A stretch of DNA of 22,177 nt from the NCBI GenBank assembly GCA_023433445.1, contig JAEZCS010000062.1, forward strand, positions 1-22,177, read 5' to 3'. Numbering within the stretch: position 1 is the stretch's first letter; every line of letters starts with the position of its first letter. Positions 1 through 7,331 of this stretch are shown here, piece after piece. A model generated the notes under the pieces. The model was not told where the DNA came from. It did not search any database and saw only the letters and a list, made by a program, of their open reading frames with translations. Source of the DNA: Pseudomonadota bacterium (GTDB lineage Bacteria > Pseudomonadota > Alphaproteobacteria > Sphingomonadales > Sphingomonadaceae). A program made the position numbers and the translations under genes.

Positions 1-135
1 CGTGCTGCGGATCGCATCATCGTCCTGGATGGTGGCAGGGCCGTCGAGCAGGGAAATCACGCCACCCTCATGGCAGCCAAGGGCTTGTACGCCCGGCTCG
101 CAAGCATTCAGTTTCAAGACGGCGCCACGGCCTGA
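1..135 (+). CDS. ABC transporter ATP-binding protein, C-terminal end (partial)
   Basis: Only the last 44 residues are inside the window; the reading frame is open from base 1 and stops at TGA 133-135. The peptide (ADRIIVLDGGRAVEQG, then ATLMA and GLYARLASIQF) is the typical end of the nucleotide-binding domain of MsbA/LapB-type ABC exporters: the strand after the H-loop, the EQG-H turn and the final amphipathic helix ending in QF. In such proteins this domain follows an N-terminal six-helix membrane domain and hydrolyses ATP to drive export. The substrate cannot be told from this fragment. It converges on the PilZ gene 22 bases away, and no terminator is visible between them. Confidence 0.85.
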   Translation, partial: RAADRIIVLDGGRAVEQGNHATLMAAKGLYARLASIQFQDGATA

Positions 136-157
136 GGGCTCGCGACGTGCCGCGCGC

Positions 158-475
158 CTAACTGCTGATCCGCACGATGTGATCGAGGATGGCGGGGTGA
201 AGTGGCCTTTCGAACTGGCACCCTGCTTCGTGCCCGCGCGTCCAAAGGATATGGGCACGACGCCCCTCAAATCCCGGCAACATGACCCAGAGGCTGTCGC
301 CCGCTGCGAGCTTCATGAAGCTCTGCAAGCGGAAACCGGTGACGGACAGGTCAGCGACGCGGCTCTTGAACCAGGTCTCACCCGGCCGCCGCACCTTTAC
401 CGGCACGGGCGAATAGCGTCTCTCGGTCAGACGACCGTCTTTTTCGCTTGGCTTTATGTGAACTTCTGCGCCCAT
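158..475 (-). CDS. PilZ-domain protein (probable c-di-GMP receptor)
   Basis: A 105-residue protein that is almost entirely one PilZ domain. PilZ domains bind cyclic-di-GMP and pass the signal to motility, adhesion or polysaccharide machinery. Both binding motifs are visible: RLTER at residues 15-19 (RxxxR) and DLSVTG at 42-47 (D/NxSxxG). No membrane segment or output domain is fused, so it would act on a partner. I start it at ATG 473-475, which has an AAGGGA ribosome site about 11 bases upstream. A longer frame opens at 583 but would translate the terminator hairpin at 541-570 that serves the exbD genes, so I reject it. A diguanylate cyclase that could supply the ligand is encoded at 7811-9592. 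The partner is unknown. Confidence 0.85.
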   Translation of the reverse strand: MGAEVHIKPSEKDGRLTERRYSPVPVKVRRPGETWFKSRVADLSVTGFRLQSFMKLAAGDSLWVMLPGFEGRRAHILWTRGHEAGCQFERPLHPAILDHIVRISS

Positions 476-540
476 GATCACATGCGTCCCTTGCGGCGCA
501 TTCTGTGCGATCGCGGTTAAAAAGTCCTGAATGAAGCCCC

Positions 541-570
541 CAAAAAAGAAGGGCCGCCGAAGCGACCCTT
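541..570 (-). terminator. Rho-independent terminator of the tonB-exbB-exbD-exbD operon
   Basis: Read on the minus strand, a 9-base stem (AAGGGTCGC with GCGGCCCTT, one T-G wobble) closes on a TTCG tetraloop framed by C and G, followed by CTTTTTT. It lies about 95 bases beyond the last exbD stop and just before the PilZ start, so it separates the two transcription units. Confidence 0.85.
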
Positions 571-665
571 GATCTATGGCCAAAAGCTGATTGCGTCACC
601 CCAGCCCGCGCCCGGAAACGGGAAGTCAAACATTCCCGGCCAGACGGCGGCGGCGTAGCCAGCCT

Positions 666-1088
666 TTAGAAACTTCCATATTGTTCGTTGCCGACGAAGC
701 CCAGCTTTGTGACGCCAGCGCGCTTGATTTCGGCAAGCACCTCATCGACGACGACATAGCGGGTGGCCGCATCGGGCTGGAACTGCAGTTCGGGTTCGAC
801 CGGCAAGCGCAGCGACTGCTGCAGATACTGACGCAAGGTCAGCAGGTCGATGGCCGAACCGTTCCAGGTGATGATACCGCCACCATCGATCGCGACCTTG
901 TTCTTGACAGGGTCGATGACGCTGTCGGTCGGCGGCGCGTTCTGCGGCAGGTCGATCTTGACCGCGTGGGTCTGGATCGGGATCGTGATGATGAACATGA
1001 TGAGGAGAACGAGCATGACGTCGATCAACGGCGTCGTGTTCATTTCCATCATCGGCTCGCCATCATCTTTACCGGCACTCATTGCCAT
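666..1088 (-). CDS. exbD: ExbD/TolR-family biopolymer transport protein (second copy)
   Basis: A 140-residue ExbD/TolR protein. The order is a short cytoplasmic N-terminus, MNTTPLIDVMLVLLIMF with the conserved membrane aspartate at D23, and a periplasmic domain ending in VTKLGFVGNE. With ExbB it forms the proton-driven motor that energises TonB for outer-membrane transport of siderophores, vitamins or glycans. It starts 18 bases after the first exbD, with an AGGAG ribosome site, so the two are co-transcribed. It is the last gene before the terminator at 541-570. It lacks the paired periplasmic cysteines of its neighbour. ExbD and TolR are close relatives, but the adjacent tonB favours an ExbD role. 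Confidence 0.92.
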   Translation of the reverse strand: MAMSAGKDDGEPMMEMNTTPLIDVMLVLLIMFIITIPIQTHAVKIDLPQNAPPTDSVIDPVKNKVAIDGGGIITWNGSAIDLLTLRQYLQQSLRLPVEPELQFQPDAATRYVVVDEVLAEIKRAGVTKLGFVGNEQYGSF

Positions 1089-1106
1089 GGGCGATACTCC
1101 TAAAAC

Positions 1107-1595
1107 TTAGAGCCGCTGCGTCTGCGAACCCGGCTCGGGTTCGGAGATGAAGCCGACTTTCGGGAAACCGGCGCGCTGCATCGTGTAGATGGTGCCGCCG
1201 ATGCACCGATAAGGGGTGTTGATGTCGCCGCGGATATGCACTTCGGGCAGATCCTCGGGCGTCATATTTTCAACGCCACCCGCCTTTTTGATGTCTGCTT
1301 CGAGCTTTGCGACCGCGCGGTCGAGCAACTCGCTTGAGGACACCCTGGTCAGGTTCCAGTAGACCGCGCAGCTGCCGTCTCCGGCCTGCATGATCGACAG
1401 GGAGACATTCTCCGGCTTCGTCGTCGTCGGCTCGAACGCGACCTTGGGGAGCTGCAGCTGAACAGTCTGGACGACGACTGGAACCGCGATGAGGAAGATG
1501 ATGAGCAACACCAGCATGACGTCGACGAGCGGCGTCGTGTTGATGTCGGACATCGGCTTTTCATCACCGCCGTCGGAGCCAACACTCATTGCCAT
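1107..1595 (-). CDS. exbD: ExbD/TolR-family biopolymer transport protein (first copy)
   Basis: A 162-residue ExbD/TolR protein. The conserved INTTPLVDVMLVLLIIF segment carries the proton-path aspartate at D25, followed by a periplasmic domain. That domain is longer than in the second copy and has two cysteines, C76 (in GDGSCAVYW) and C131 (in PYRCIGG), which could form a disulfide; this is inference. The start is ATG 1593-1595, with AGGAA about 8 bases upstream. It lies between exbB and the second exbD on the minus strand. Two tandem exbD genes after tonB-exbB are a familiar arrangement in alphaproteobacteria rich in TonB-dependent receptors, and the two subunits may mix in one motor. Confidence 0.92.
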   Translation of the reverse strand: MAMSVGSDGGDEKPMSDINTTPLVDVMLVLLIIFLIAVPVVVQTVQLQLPKVAFEPTTTKPENVSLSIMQAGDGSCAVYWNLTRVSSSELLDRAVAKLEADIKKAGGVENMTPEDLPEVHIRGDINTPYRCIGGTIYTMQRAGFPKVGFISEPEPGSQTQRL

Positions 1596-1706
1596 TGATA
1601 ATTTCCTAACATGCGTGTCGATGGCGCCCCTTCATCCGGGGCCCATAGCCGGTGGGGAATCAGCAGTCGCAGCCGCCTACTGATCCGCACCGGCTCCTTG
1701 ACCCAA

Positions 1707-2465
1707 TCAGGCCTTGGTCGGAGCAGCAGCCGGCTTAGCGGCCGGAGCGGCCGGGACAGCCGAGAACGAAGGCTTAACGGCACCGTTCGACACCAGGTGA
1801 GCCAGCAGATCGACGGTGAAGCCATTCAGCTGTTCGGCGATCGACTTGTTGCGGCGCTGCAGGAAGTTGTAGGCGAGCACCGCGGGAACGGCCACGGCCA
1901 GACCCAGCGCGGTCATGATCAGAGCTTCACCGACCGGACCGGCAACGGCGTCGATCGAGGCCTGACCGGCAGCACCGATCTTGATGAGCGCGCGGTAGAT
2001 GCCGATAACGGTACCGAACAGACCGATGAACGGCGAGGTCGCACCGACGGTGGCGAGGAACGCCAGACCGCCGCCGAGCTTCGAGTTGATCGACGCTTCC
2101 GAACGGGCGAGCGAGCCGTGCAGCCAGTCATGGGCTTCGACCGGATCGGTCAGCTTGGTGTGCTCTTCCTGAGCCTTGATGCCGTCATCGACGATCTGCT
2201 TGTAGGCCGAATTCTTTTCCAGCTTGGCCGAACCTTCCTTCAGCGTCGCAGCGCGCCAGAAGGTTGCGCGAACCTTCTTGCCCTGGTTGAGAACCTTCTG
2301 CTGTTCGATCAGCTTGGTGAACAGGATGTAGAAGGTGCCGACCGACATGCCGACCAGAATGATGAACGTTGCCCAAGCAATGGCGCCACCCTGCTCGAGG
2401 GCTTCCATGAGCCCATAGGGGTTCTCCGGCTTGGGCGCCGCAGCTGCTGCGAGATACATCAACAT
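1707..2465 (-). CDS. exbB: ExbB/TolQ/MotA-family proton channel protein
   Basis: A 252-residue ExbB protein. A first membrane segment lies near residues 26-48 (AIAWATFIILVGMSVGTFYIL), followed by a long cytoplasmic loop. The conserved MotA/TolQ/ExbB core comes next, with GGGLAFLATVGATSPFIGLFGTVIGI and the final helix ALIMTALGLAVAVPAVLAYNFLQRR. The C-terminus is an Ala/Pro-rich tail. ExbB pentamers surround the ExbD helices and conduct protons to drive TonB. I chose ATG at 2463-2465, preceded by GAGGG about 11 bases away; TTG at 2469-2471 and ATG at 2457-2459 are alternatives. It follows tonB by 71 bases, a gap that contains a terminator-like hairpin. Confidence 0.92.
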   Translation of the reverse strand: MLMYLAAAAAPKPENPYGLMEALEQGGAIAWATFIILVGMSVGTFYILFTKLIEQQKVLNQGKKVRATFWRAATLKEGSAKLEKNSAYKQIVDDGIKAQEEHTKLTDPVEAHDWLHGSLARSEASINSKLGGGLAFLATVGATSPFIGLFGTVIGIYRALIKIGAAGQASIDAVAGPVGEALIMTALGLAVAVPAVLAYNFLQRRNKSIAEQLNGFTVDLLAHLVSNGAVKPSFSAVPAAPAAKPAAAPTKA

Positions 2466-2495
2466 TTTCAAGACTTCCCTCTCAAAAGGATCAAT

Positions 2496-2529
2496 AAAAG
2501 GGGAAGGCGGCAGCAGCGCCAGCCTTCCC
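2496..2529 (-). terminator. Terminator-like hairpin between tonB and exbB
   Basis: On the minus strand GGGAAGGC (2522-2529) can pair with GCCTTCCC (2501-2508), followed after one more C by TTTT. The loop region holds further short complementary stretches. It begins just after the tonB stop and ends about 30 bases before exbB. It may terminate part of the tonB transcripts, or protect the tonB mRNA end after processing. Confidence 0.55.
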
Positions 2530-2536
2530 GTTACAA

Positions 2537-3196
2537 TTATTCAGGCAGTCGCCAGGTGATGCGACCATTGTAAGTGTCTTCCATCGGCCCGCCTCCGGCT
2601 GCCGTAGCGGGCTTGAACCTCGCGCGGCGCGGAAGGAGACGGCACGTCGCTTCATCAAGGTCGGAATGACCAGTAGAAGAGGTGATGGTGCAGCTCGTGA
2701 CACGACCATCAGTTCCGATCTCAAGCCGGAAACCAGCGGTACCCGAACGTTCTTCACGCTGTGCGCGGCTCGGATAGTCGGCGTCGCTGAGCCAGCCGCC
2801 CGGCGAGCTGCGCGGCGTAGCGCGCGAAGCTGGAACGGGTGGCGGCGGCGGAGCCGGCGGCGGCGGCGGAGCGGCAACCGGCACCGGATTGAATACCGGC
2901 GGCGGCGTACGCACCGTCTGGATGGGCGGCGCCGGAGCCGGCGTCTGAACAATCGGCGGGGGCGCGACGACCGGCGGCGGCTCGACCGGCTGGTCTGGCG
3001 GCGGCGGTGGCGGCTCCTCGTCTGGTGGCGGCGGCTCCTCTTTCACGTCGATCACGTTCAGCTGCTCTGCCGCCTTTTTGACATATTTCATGCCAAGGCC
3101 GGTCACAAAGGCATAACCCAGAACAGCGTGAATCAGGGCGACGATGATAATCGAGATCGTGCGACTCGATCCTTGCGAGTGGTCAGCATAGGCCAT
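2537..3196 (-). CDS. tonB: TonB energy-transducer protein
   Basis: A 219-residue TonB. It has a short cytoplasmic start, one membrane helix at about 14-36 with a histidine (ALIHAVLGYAF, H23) in the place of the functional TonB histidine, a proline-rich periplasm-spanning stretch at about 54-125, and a C-terminal TonB domain (about 136-217, DYPSRAQREERSGTAGFRLEI). The C-terminal domain contacts the TonB boxes of outer-membrane receptors. Two cysteines (C169, C185) lie in that domain. AAGGAG is about 12 bases before ATG 3194-3196. It is first in the operon with exbB and two exbD genes. The CCG/GGC-rich stretch in the DNA is only the coding of the proline repeats. Confidence 0.93.
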   Translation of the reverse strand: MAYADHSQGSSRTISIIIVALIHAVLGYAFVTGLGMKYVKKAAEQLNVIDVKEEPPPPDEEPPPPPPDQPVEPPPVVAPPPIVQTPAPAPPIQTVRTPPPVFNPVPVAAPPPPPAPPPPPVPASRATPRSSPGGWLSDADYPSRAQREERSGTAGFRLEIGTDGRVTSCTITSSTGHSDLDEATCRLLPRRARFKPATAAGGGPMEDTYNGRITWRLPE

Positions 3197-3462
3197 TCGG
3201 CAACGACACTCCTTAACTCAACTTACCATTGTTATAAGCAAACAAGCCAAAAGCAGCCTCAGTCGACCGGGTCTTCCCCGGCCACCTTGGCCCCCATCCG
3301 CGCATTTGCTACCGCGGAAACTCCTATCGCGGCGCATCGTGGCACGCAAACGCTTTATCGATAGGTTGATTTACGATGAGCATTTTAAAACAGAATGACT
3401 TGCCTGTGACAACATTGTCACGGATGACATTGCACAGGACGAACAGGAAAAGAAAATCCTCC
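3197..3462. promoter_or_regulatory. Divergent intergenic region, tonB / secreted protein
   Basis: These 266 bases must hold the promoters of both divergent units. A TATAAC sequence near 3231-3236 read on the minus strand is a fair -10 element for tonB, but I find no convincing -35 at normal spacing and no clear Fur-box-like repeat. On the plus-strand side is the dyad at 3406-3421, listed separately. Confidence 0.4.
3406..3421. promoter_or_regulatory. Inverted repeat GTGACAA-CA-TTGTCAC, candidate operator
   Basis: Two perfect 7-base arms are separated by 2 bases, 41 bases before the chosen start of the secreted protein. The size and tight spacing suit a dimeric helix-turn-helix regulator. The regulator is not identifiable from this window. 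Confidence 0.5.
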
Positions 3463-4302
3463 ATGACCTTTAAGACCGCCGCTGCAACATGCCTCATTTT
3501 CGCCGCATCTCCGTTGGTTTCTGCGGCTCAGACAAATCAGCCAGCGACATCGGCGGCCCTGTCCTACGCTGATCTCGCGGACTTGGCCGACGCGGCGCCG
3601 CTGGTGGCTGTGGCACGCATCCGCAGCATAATTGCACTATCGGAAAAAGACGCTCAAAATGTCCCTGCCGGTCAAAAACGGGTCTATGTCGAGGCAGAAA
3701 TTCTGTCACTGATTCGGGGCGAAGGAGGAATCAGCCCCCGCGTCCGATACCTGTACGACGCGCCGCTCGACAGGCGGGGAAGACTGCCCAAGCTGAAAAA
3801 GGCGGAGGTCATCCTCTTTGCCCGACCGGCGGGTCGGCCGGGCGAAATTCAGCTCGTAGCACGTGACGCCCAATTAGCCGCTTCGCCTTCAGACATCCAA
3901 CAGGTGAAAGCGATCCTTTCAGAACTTGTCGCTACGAAAGCGCCGCCCAAGATACTGGGCGTTGGCGACGCGTTCCACGTCGCGGGCACCGTCGCTGGTG
4001 AAGGCGAGACCCAGATTTTCCTCCGGACCGCTACCGGAGACCCGGTATCGCTCTCCATTCTCCGCCGCCCGGGACAGCAACCTGGCTGGGCGGTCGCGCT
4101 TGGCGAAATCGTCGATGAAGCAGCTCGTGCCCCCACCCCTGGCAGCCTGCTCTGGTATCGCCTGGCCTGCAGCTTGCCGCCCCGATTGCCGACATCCTCG
4201 GTCAACGCGCTCGCGCCGGTCGACGCGGAGCAGGCGCGCAAGGATTATGCCTTCGTCATTCAGTCGCTGGGCAATTGCGGGCGCACAAGAAGCGGCGGTT
4301 GA
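3463..4302 (+). CDS. Secreted protein of unknown function
   Basis: A 279-residue protein with a clear signal peptide (MTFKTAAATCLIFAASPLVSAAQ, cleavage probably after SAA), so it is periplasmic or exported. I do not recognise a family. After cleavage comes a YADLADLADAAPLVAVARI segment, then mixed alpha/beta sequence. Two cysteines near the end (SLPPR preceded by C, and GNCGRT) could be linked. ATG 3463 has AGGAAA about 12-17 bases upstream. The frame continues to an ATG at 3376, but that N-terminus would be basic and hide the signal peptide, and the region contains a dyad. It is divergent from the tonB operon, which may hint at a link to envelope transport, but nothing in the sequence proves it. 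Confidence 0.75.
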   Translation: MTFKTAAATCLIFAASPLVSAAQTNQPATSAALSYADLADLADAAPLVAVARIRSIIALSEKDAQNVPAGQKRVYVEAEILSLIRGEGGISPRVRYLYDAPLDRRGRLPKLKKAEVILFARPAGRPGEIQLVARDAQLAASPSDIQQVKAILSELVATKAPPKILGVGDAFHVAGTVAGEGETQIFLRTATGDPVSLSILRRPGQQPGWAVALGEIVDEAARAPTPGSLLWYRLACSLPPRLPTSSVNALAPVDAEQARKDYAFVIQSLGNCGRTRSGG

Positions 4303-4399
4303 TGGTCGCATCACCTGCGCCACATGTCCTTTTGCTTGGACAGCGGCGCGTTGGCGGCTATCAGCGCGGCTTCATATCAGCCTGAGGACAGCCATAATC

Positions 4400-5704
4400 A
4401 TGACCAATCTGCATCGCCATGCCCCGCTGCGCGTCGCGCTTGTCGGCCTCGGCACGGTGGGCGGTGGCGTGATCCGGCTGCTGCAGACGAATGCCGACCT
4501 GATTGCCCGCCGCGCAGGTTGCCCCATCCAGATCGTCGCCATTTCCGCGCGTGACCGCAATAAGGATCGAGGCGTGGACCTCTCCCCCTATGAATGGGTG
4601 GACGACATGACCACGCTGCCCGGCCGCGAAGATATCGATGTCATAGTCGAGCTCATCGGTGGAGCCGACGGCCCGGCACTCACCCTCGCCCGCCAGTGCC
4701 TTGCCGCTGGCAAGCCTTTCGTGACCGCGAACAAGGCCATGCTGGCCCATCATGGAATGGATCTGGCGGCTTTGGCGGAAAAGGCCGGGATCGCGCTCAA
4801 ATATGAAGCAGCGGTGGCCGGCGGCATCCCCGTCATCAAGGGCTTGCGTGAGGGCGCCGCAGCGAACGAGATCAGCCGCGTCTATGGCATTCTCAACGGG
4901 ACCTGCAACTACATCCTGACCACGATGGAAAAGGAAGGCCGTGGCTTCGACGAGGTCCTGAAAGAGGCGCAGGAACTGGGCTATGCCGAAGCGGACCCAA
5001 GCTTCGACATCGATGGCGTCGATGCCGCGCACAAGCTGACCATCCTTGCCAGTCTGGCCTTCGGTACCGAATTGGACTTTGGCAGCGTCGCGGTAACAGG
5101 CATCCGCCACGTCATTGCCGCCGACATCGCAGAGGCAGCGGCATTGGGCTATCGCATCCGCTTGGTCGGCATGGCGGAAAACGGCCCTGAGGGATTGTTC
5201 CAGCGGGTTCATCCCATGCTGGTGCCGCTCGACCATCCGCTCGCCCATGTCGATGGATCGCTCAACGCCGTTGTCGCTGAAGGCAATTTCGTGGGCCGCC
5301 TTTTCTTCCAGGGGCGGGGCGCAGGCGAAGGTCCGACAGCGTCCGCAGTGGTTGCGGACTTGATCGACGTCGCACGCGATGAATATGGCGATGCGCTCGC
5401 CATGCCTGTTGCCGCCTTGGCGCAGCAGCCAGCGGCAGATGCGGGCGCACGCGTCGGCCGCAGCTATCTGCGCTTCAAGGTTCAGGATCGCCCAGGCGTG
5501 CTCGCCGAAATCGCGGCGGCGACGCGCGACGCCGGCGTGTCGATCGAGAGCATGATCCAGCGCGGCGCAAGCCAGGACGACAGCGTCCTCATGGCGATCG
5601 TCACGCACGCGGGCGAAGAGCGATGCGTCCGCAACACCTTGGAACGCCTCGCAGGATCCGACAGCGTGCTTCAAACGCCGATGGTCATGCACATCCTCGA
5701 CTGA
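4400..5704 (+). CDS. hom: Homoserine dehydrogenase with C-terminal ACT domain
   Basis: A 434-residue cytosolic enzyme. It reduces aspartate semialdehyde to homoserine with NAD(P)H, on the path to threonine, methionine and isoleucine. The order is an N-terminal Rossmann fold with GLGTVGGG (16-23), a catalytic core with AAVAGGIPVIK (137-147), NGTCNYI and the DIDGVDAAHKLTIL segment (203-216) carrying the conserved lysine, and an ACT regulatory domain (about 355-431, starting YLRFKVQDRPGVLAEIA). ACT domains of this group give feedback control by threonine. The start is ATG 4400, with GAGGA 11 bases upstream; the open frame runs back to 3926 but overlaps the previous gene. Length matches the usual 430-440 residues. 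glpX follows on the same strand, which is common in sphingomonads. Confidence 0.96.
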   Translation: MTNLHRHAPLRVALVGLGTVGGGVIRLLQTNADLIARRAGCPIQIVAISARDRNKDRGVDLSPYEWVDDMTTLPGREDIDVIVELIGGADGPALTLARQCLAAGKPFVTANKAMLAHHGMDLAALAEKAGIALKYEAAVAGGIPVIKGLREGAAANEISRVYGILNGTCNYILTTMEKEGRGFDEVLKEAQELGYAEADPSFDIDGVDAAHKLTILASLAFGTELDFGSVAVTGIRHVIAADIAEAAALGYRIRLVGMAENGPEGLFQRVHPMLVPLDHPLAHVDGSLNAVVAEGNFVGRLFFQGRGAGEGPTASAVVADLIDVARDEYGDALAMPVAALAQQPAADAGARVGRSYLRFKVQDRPGVLAEIAAATRDAGVSIESMIQRGASQDDSVLMAIVTHAGEERCVRNTLERLAGSDSVLQTPMVMHILD

Positions 5705-5716
5705 CGCACCTGCTCT

Positions 5717-6025
5717 TCAGCGCAGCGTGAAGCTGCGCATGAGCGTTTCGCGCAAGGGCTCGCCCAAGCGGAACAGCCGCAGCCGCGCCTGTTTCGGGCA
5801 ACCCATATTGCCGATTATCCGGCAGGGGCGCGCATCGAAGCGATAGGCGCCCATCTTTGTGTCCGGCCTTTGCACGATGGCACCGATCCTGGCCCGCGCC
5901 GGTGCAGCAGATCCCGAGGCACAAAGCTGTGGCGCCGCCAGGCACGACGCCGAACTGAGCGACGCAGCTTGGCCCGGGACGATCGCAGGTTGAGCAAAGC
6001 TGGCAGCAAGCAGCGCGGCGATCAT
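5717..6025 (-). CDS. Small secreted protein with four cysteines, unknown function
   Basis: A 102-residue frame on the strand opposite to hom and glpX. It opens with a plausible signal peptide (MIAALLAASFAQPAIVPGQA). The mature part has four cysteines (C28, C35, C68, C76) that could pair, and a basic C-terminus. The start ATG 6023-6025 has AAAGGG 8 bases upstream, which is better than the GTG two codons earlier. Its stop is 12 bases from the hom stop and its start faces glpX. I do not recognise the family. Ribosome site, signal peptide and exact fit in the gap support a real gene, but conservation cannot be judged here. Confidence 0.55.
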   Translation of the reverse strand: MIAALLAASFAQPAIVPGQAASLSSASCLAAPQLCASGSAAPARARIGAIVQRPDTKMGAYRFDARPCRIIGNMGCPKQARLRLFRLGEPLRETLMRSFTLR

Positions 6026-6183
6026 CAACACGACCCTTTATCCTGATTAGCCCGCCCAACGCGGCAGACGACCTTCCGTTGCATTGGCGCCGCGAAAAGC
6101 GGAATCCTGGCCGATGGGTGGGTCGACAATGCGAGGCGGACCTCCTATCGCCCTGATCACAAAGAGACAGCAGAGGGAATATC

Positions 6184-7167
6184 ATGGTGCAGGCGAGCTC
6201 AGTTCTTGATCGTGTCCTGGTGCTTGAGATGGTGCGTGTCACCGAAGCGGCCGCAATCGCCGCCTCGAAGCTGATCGGACGGGGCGACGAAAAGGCGGCC
6301 GATGCCGCTGCTGTCGAAGCGATGCGCCTGGCATTCAACGACCTTTACATGGATGGCACGGTGGTCATCGGCGAAGGCGAGCGCGACGAAGCGCCGATGC
6401 TTTACATCGGTGAGAAGGTCGGCAACGCGATCGGATCTGGCCCGAAGATCGACATCGCCCTCGATCCGCTGGAAGGGACCACGATCACGGCGAAGGCTGG
6501 GCCCAACGCCCTTGCGGTCCTCGCCATTTCGGAAGAAGGCGGCCTGCTGAACGCGCCCGACGTTTACATGGAAAAGCTGGCGGTCGGCCCCGGCTATCCT
6601 GACGGCATCATCGACCTCAACAAGTCGGTGAAGGAAAATGTCGAGGCCGTGGCGAAGGCCAAGGGCGTCGATCCCCACGAAATCATCGTCTGCGTTCTTG
6701 ACCGGCCCCGCCATGAAAAGCTGATCGGAGAGCTGCGCGCGATCGGGTGCGGCATCATGTTGATCCCGGACGGCGACGTGGCCGGCGTGATCGCGACCAC
6801 CGACCCTGAAACCAACATCGACATCTATATGGGATCAGGCGGCGCTCCCGAAGGTGTGCTCGCTTGCGCTGCGCTGCGCTGCGTCGGCGGCCAGTTCAAG
6901 GGCAAGCTCCTGTTCCGGAACGATGACGAACGCGCACGGGCGTTCAAATGGGGCATCACCGACCTCGACAAGGTTTATGACCTTAAGGAACTGGCGAAAG
7001 GCGACTGCATCTTTGCGGCGACCGGGGTGACCGATGGGTCGCTGCTCGGCGGCGTGAAGCGGCTGCCGGGCGGCAAGCTCACCACGGACAGCGTCGTCAT
7101 GCGCGCAAGCACGGGCACGGTCCGCTGGGTGAAAGGTGAGCATCATGTGGATCGCAAGCATTTCTGA
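6184..7167 (+). CDS. glpX: Class II fructose-1,6-bisphosphatase (GlpX)
   Basis: A 327-residue enzyme that removes the 1-phosphate from fructose 1,6-bisphosphate in gluconeogenesis. The GlpX signature is complete: metal and substrate motifs VIGEGERDEAPML (61-73) and LDPLEGTT (93-100), then GPNALAVLAI, the IPDGDVAGVI turn (194-203) and GSGGAPEGVLAC (218-228). The cofactor is a divalent metal, usually Mn2+. The start ATG 6184 has GAGGGA about 5-6 bases upstream. Some bacterial relatives also act on sedoheptulose 1,7-bisphosphate, which the sequence cannot decide. It is followed 25 bases later by a strong terminator. Confidence 0.96.
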   Translation: MVQASSVLDRVLVLEMVRVTEAAAIAASKLIGRGDEKAADAAAVEAMRLAFNDLYMDGTVVIGEGERDEAPMLYIGEKVGNAIGSGPKIDIALDPLEGTTITAKAGPNALAVLAISEEGGLLNAPDVYMEKLAVGPGYPDGIIDLNKSVKENVEAVAKAKGVDPHEIIVCVLDRPRHEKLIGELRAIGCGIMLIPDGDVAGVIATTDPETNIDIYMGSGGAPEGVLACAALRCVGGQFKGKLLFRNDDERARAFKWGITDLDKVYDLKELAKGDCIFAATGVTDGSLLGGVKRLPGGKLTTDSVVMRASTGTVRWVKGEHHVDRKHF

Positions 7168-7187
7168 GCGAAATGCATGAATGAACG

Positions 7188-7215
7188 AAAAAGGGGGCGA
7201 ATTGCCCCCTTTTTT
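7188..7215 (+). terminator. Rho-independent terminator after glpX
   Basis: Stem GGGGGC (7193-7198) with GCCCCC (7204-7209), loop GAATT, followed by TTTTTT (7210-7215). An A-run in front lengthens the stem and gives some terminator character on the other strand too, where merC transcription arrives. Confidence 0.93.
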
Positions 7216-7331
7216 ATGCGTCGGATCCGGCTTTCCTGGGGATCGGAGACGATCGAATCGCCTGTCCTCTATCGCTGATTAGAAGCTTTTCCCAAGGCAA
7301 CCTTATGGCACCGCCTGCTTCGCGCAGGCTT

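Noticed and set aside
476..583. Longer N-terminus for the PilZ protein
   Set aside because: It would translate through the exbD operon terminator (541-570), and the sequence there does not resemble a PilZ N-terminus. ATG at 475 has a good ribosome site.
1611..2573. 320-residue plus-strand frame across exbB
   Set aside because: Antisense shadow of exbB. It spans intergenic hairpins and lacks any motif.
2820..3050. CCG/GGC-rich repeats considered as a repeat array
   Set aside because: They are the codons of the TonB proline-rich linker, with no regular spacing or spacer structure.
2666..3364. Arg-rich plus-strand frame across tonB
   Set aside because: It is the reverse of the proline codons of TonB, which read as arginine on the other strand.
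4361..5692. 443-residue frame antisense to hom
   Set aside because: It mirrors the hom codons in a GC-rich genome. The translation is rich in Asp, Arg and His without domain motifs and has no ribosome site.
5685..6338. 217-residue minus-strand frame across the hom-glpX gap
   Set aside because: It overlaps the glpX start and competes with the better-supported small secreted protein, and it has no signal peptide or motif.
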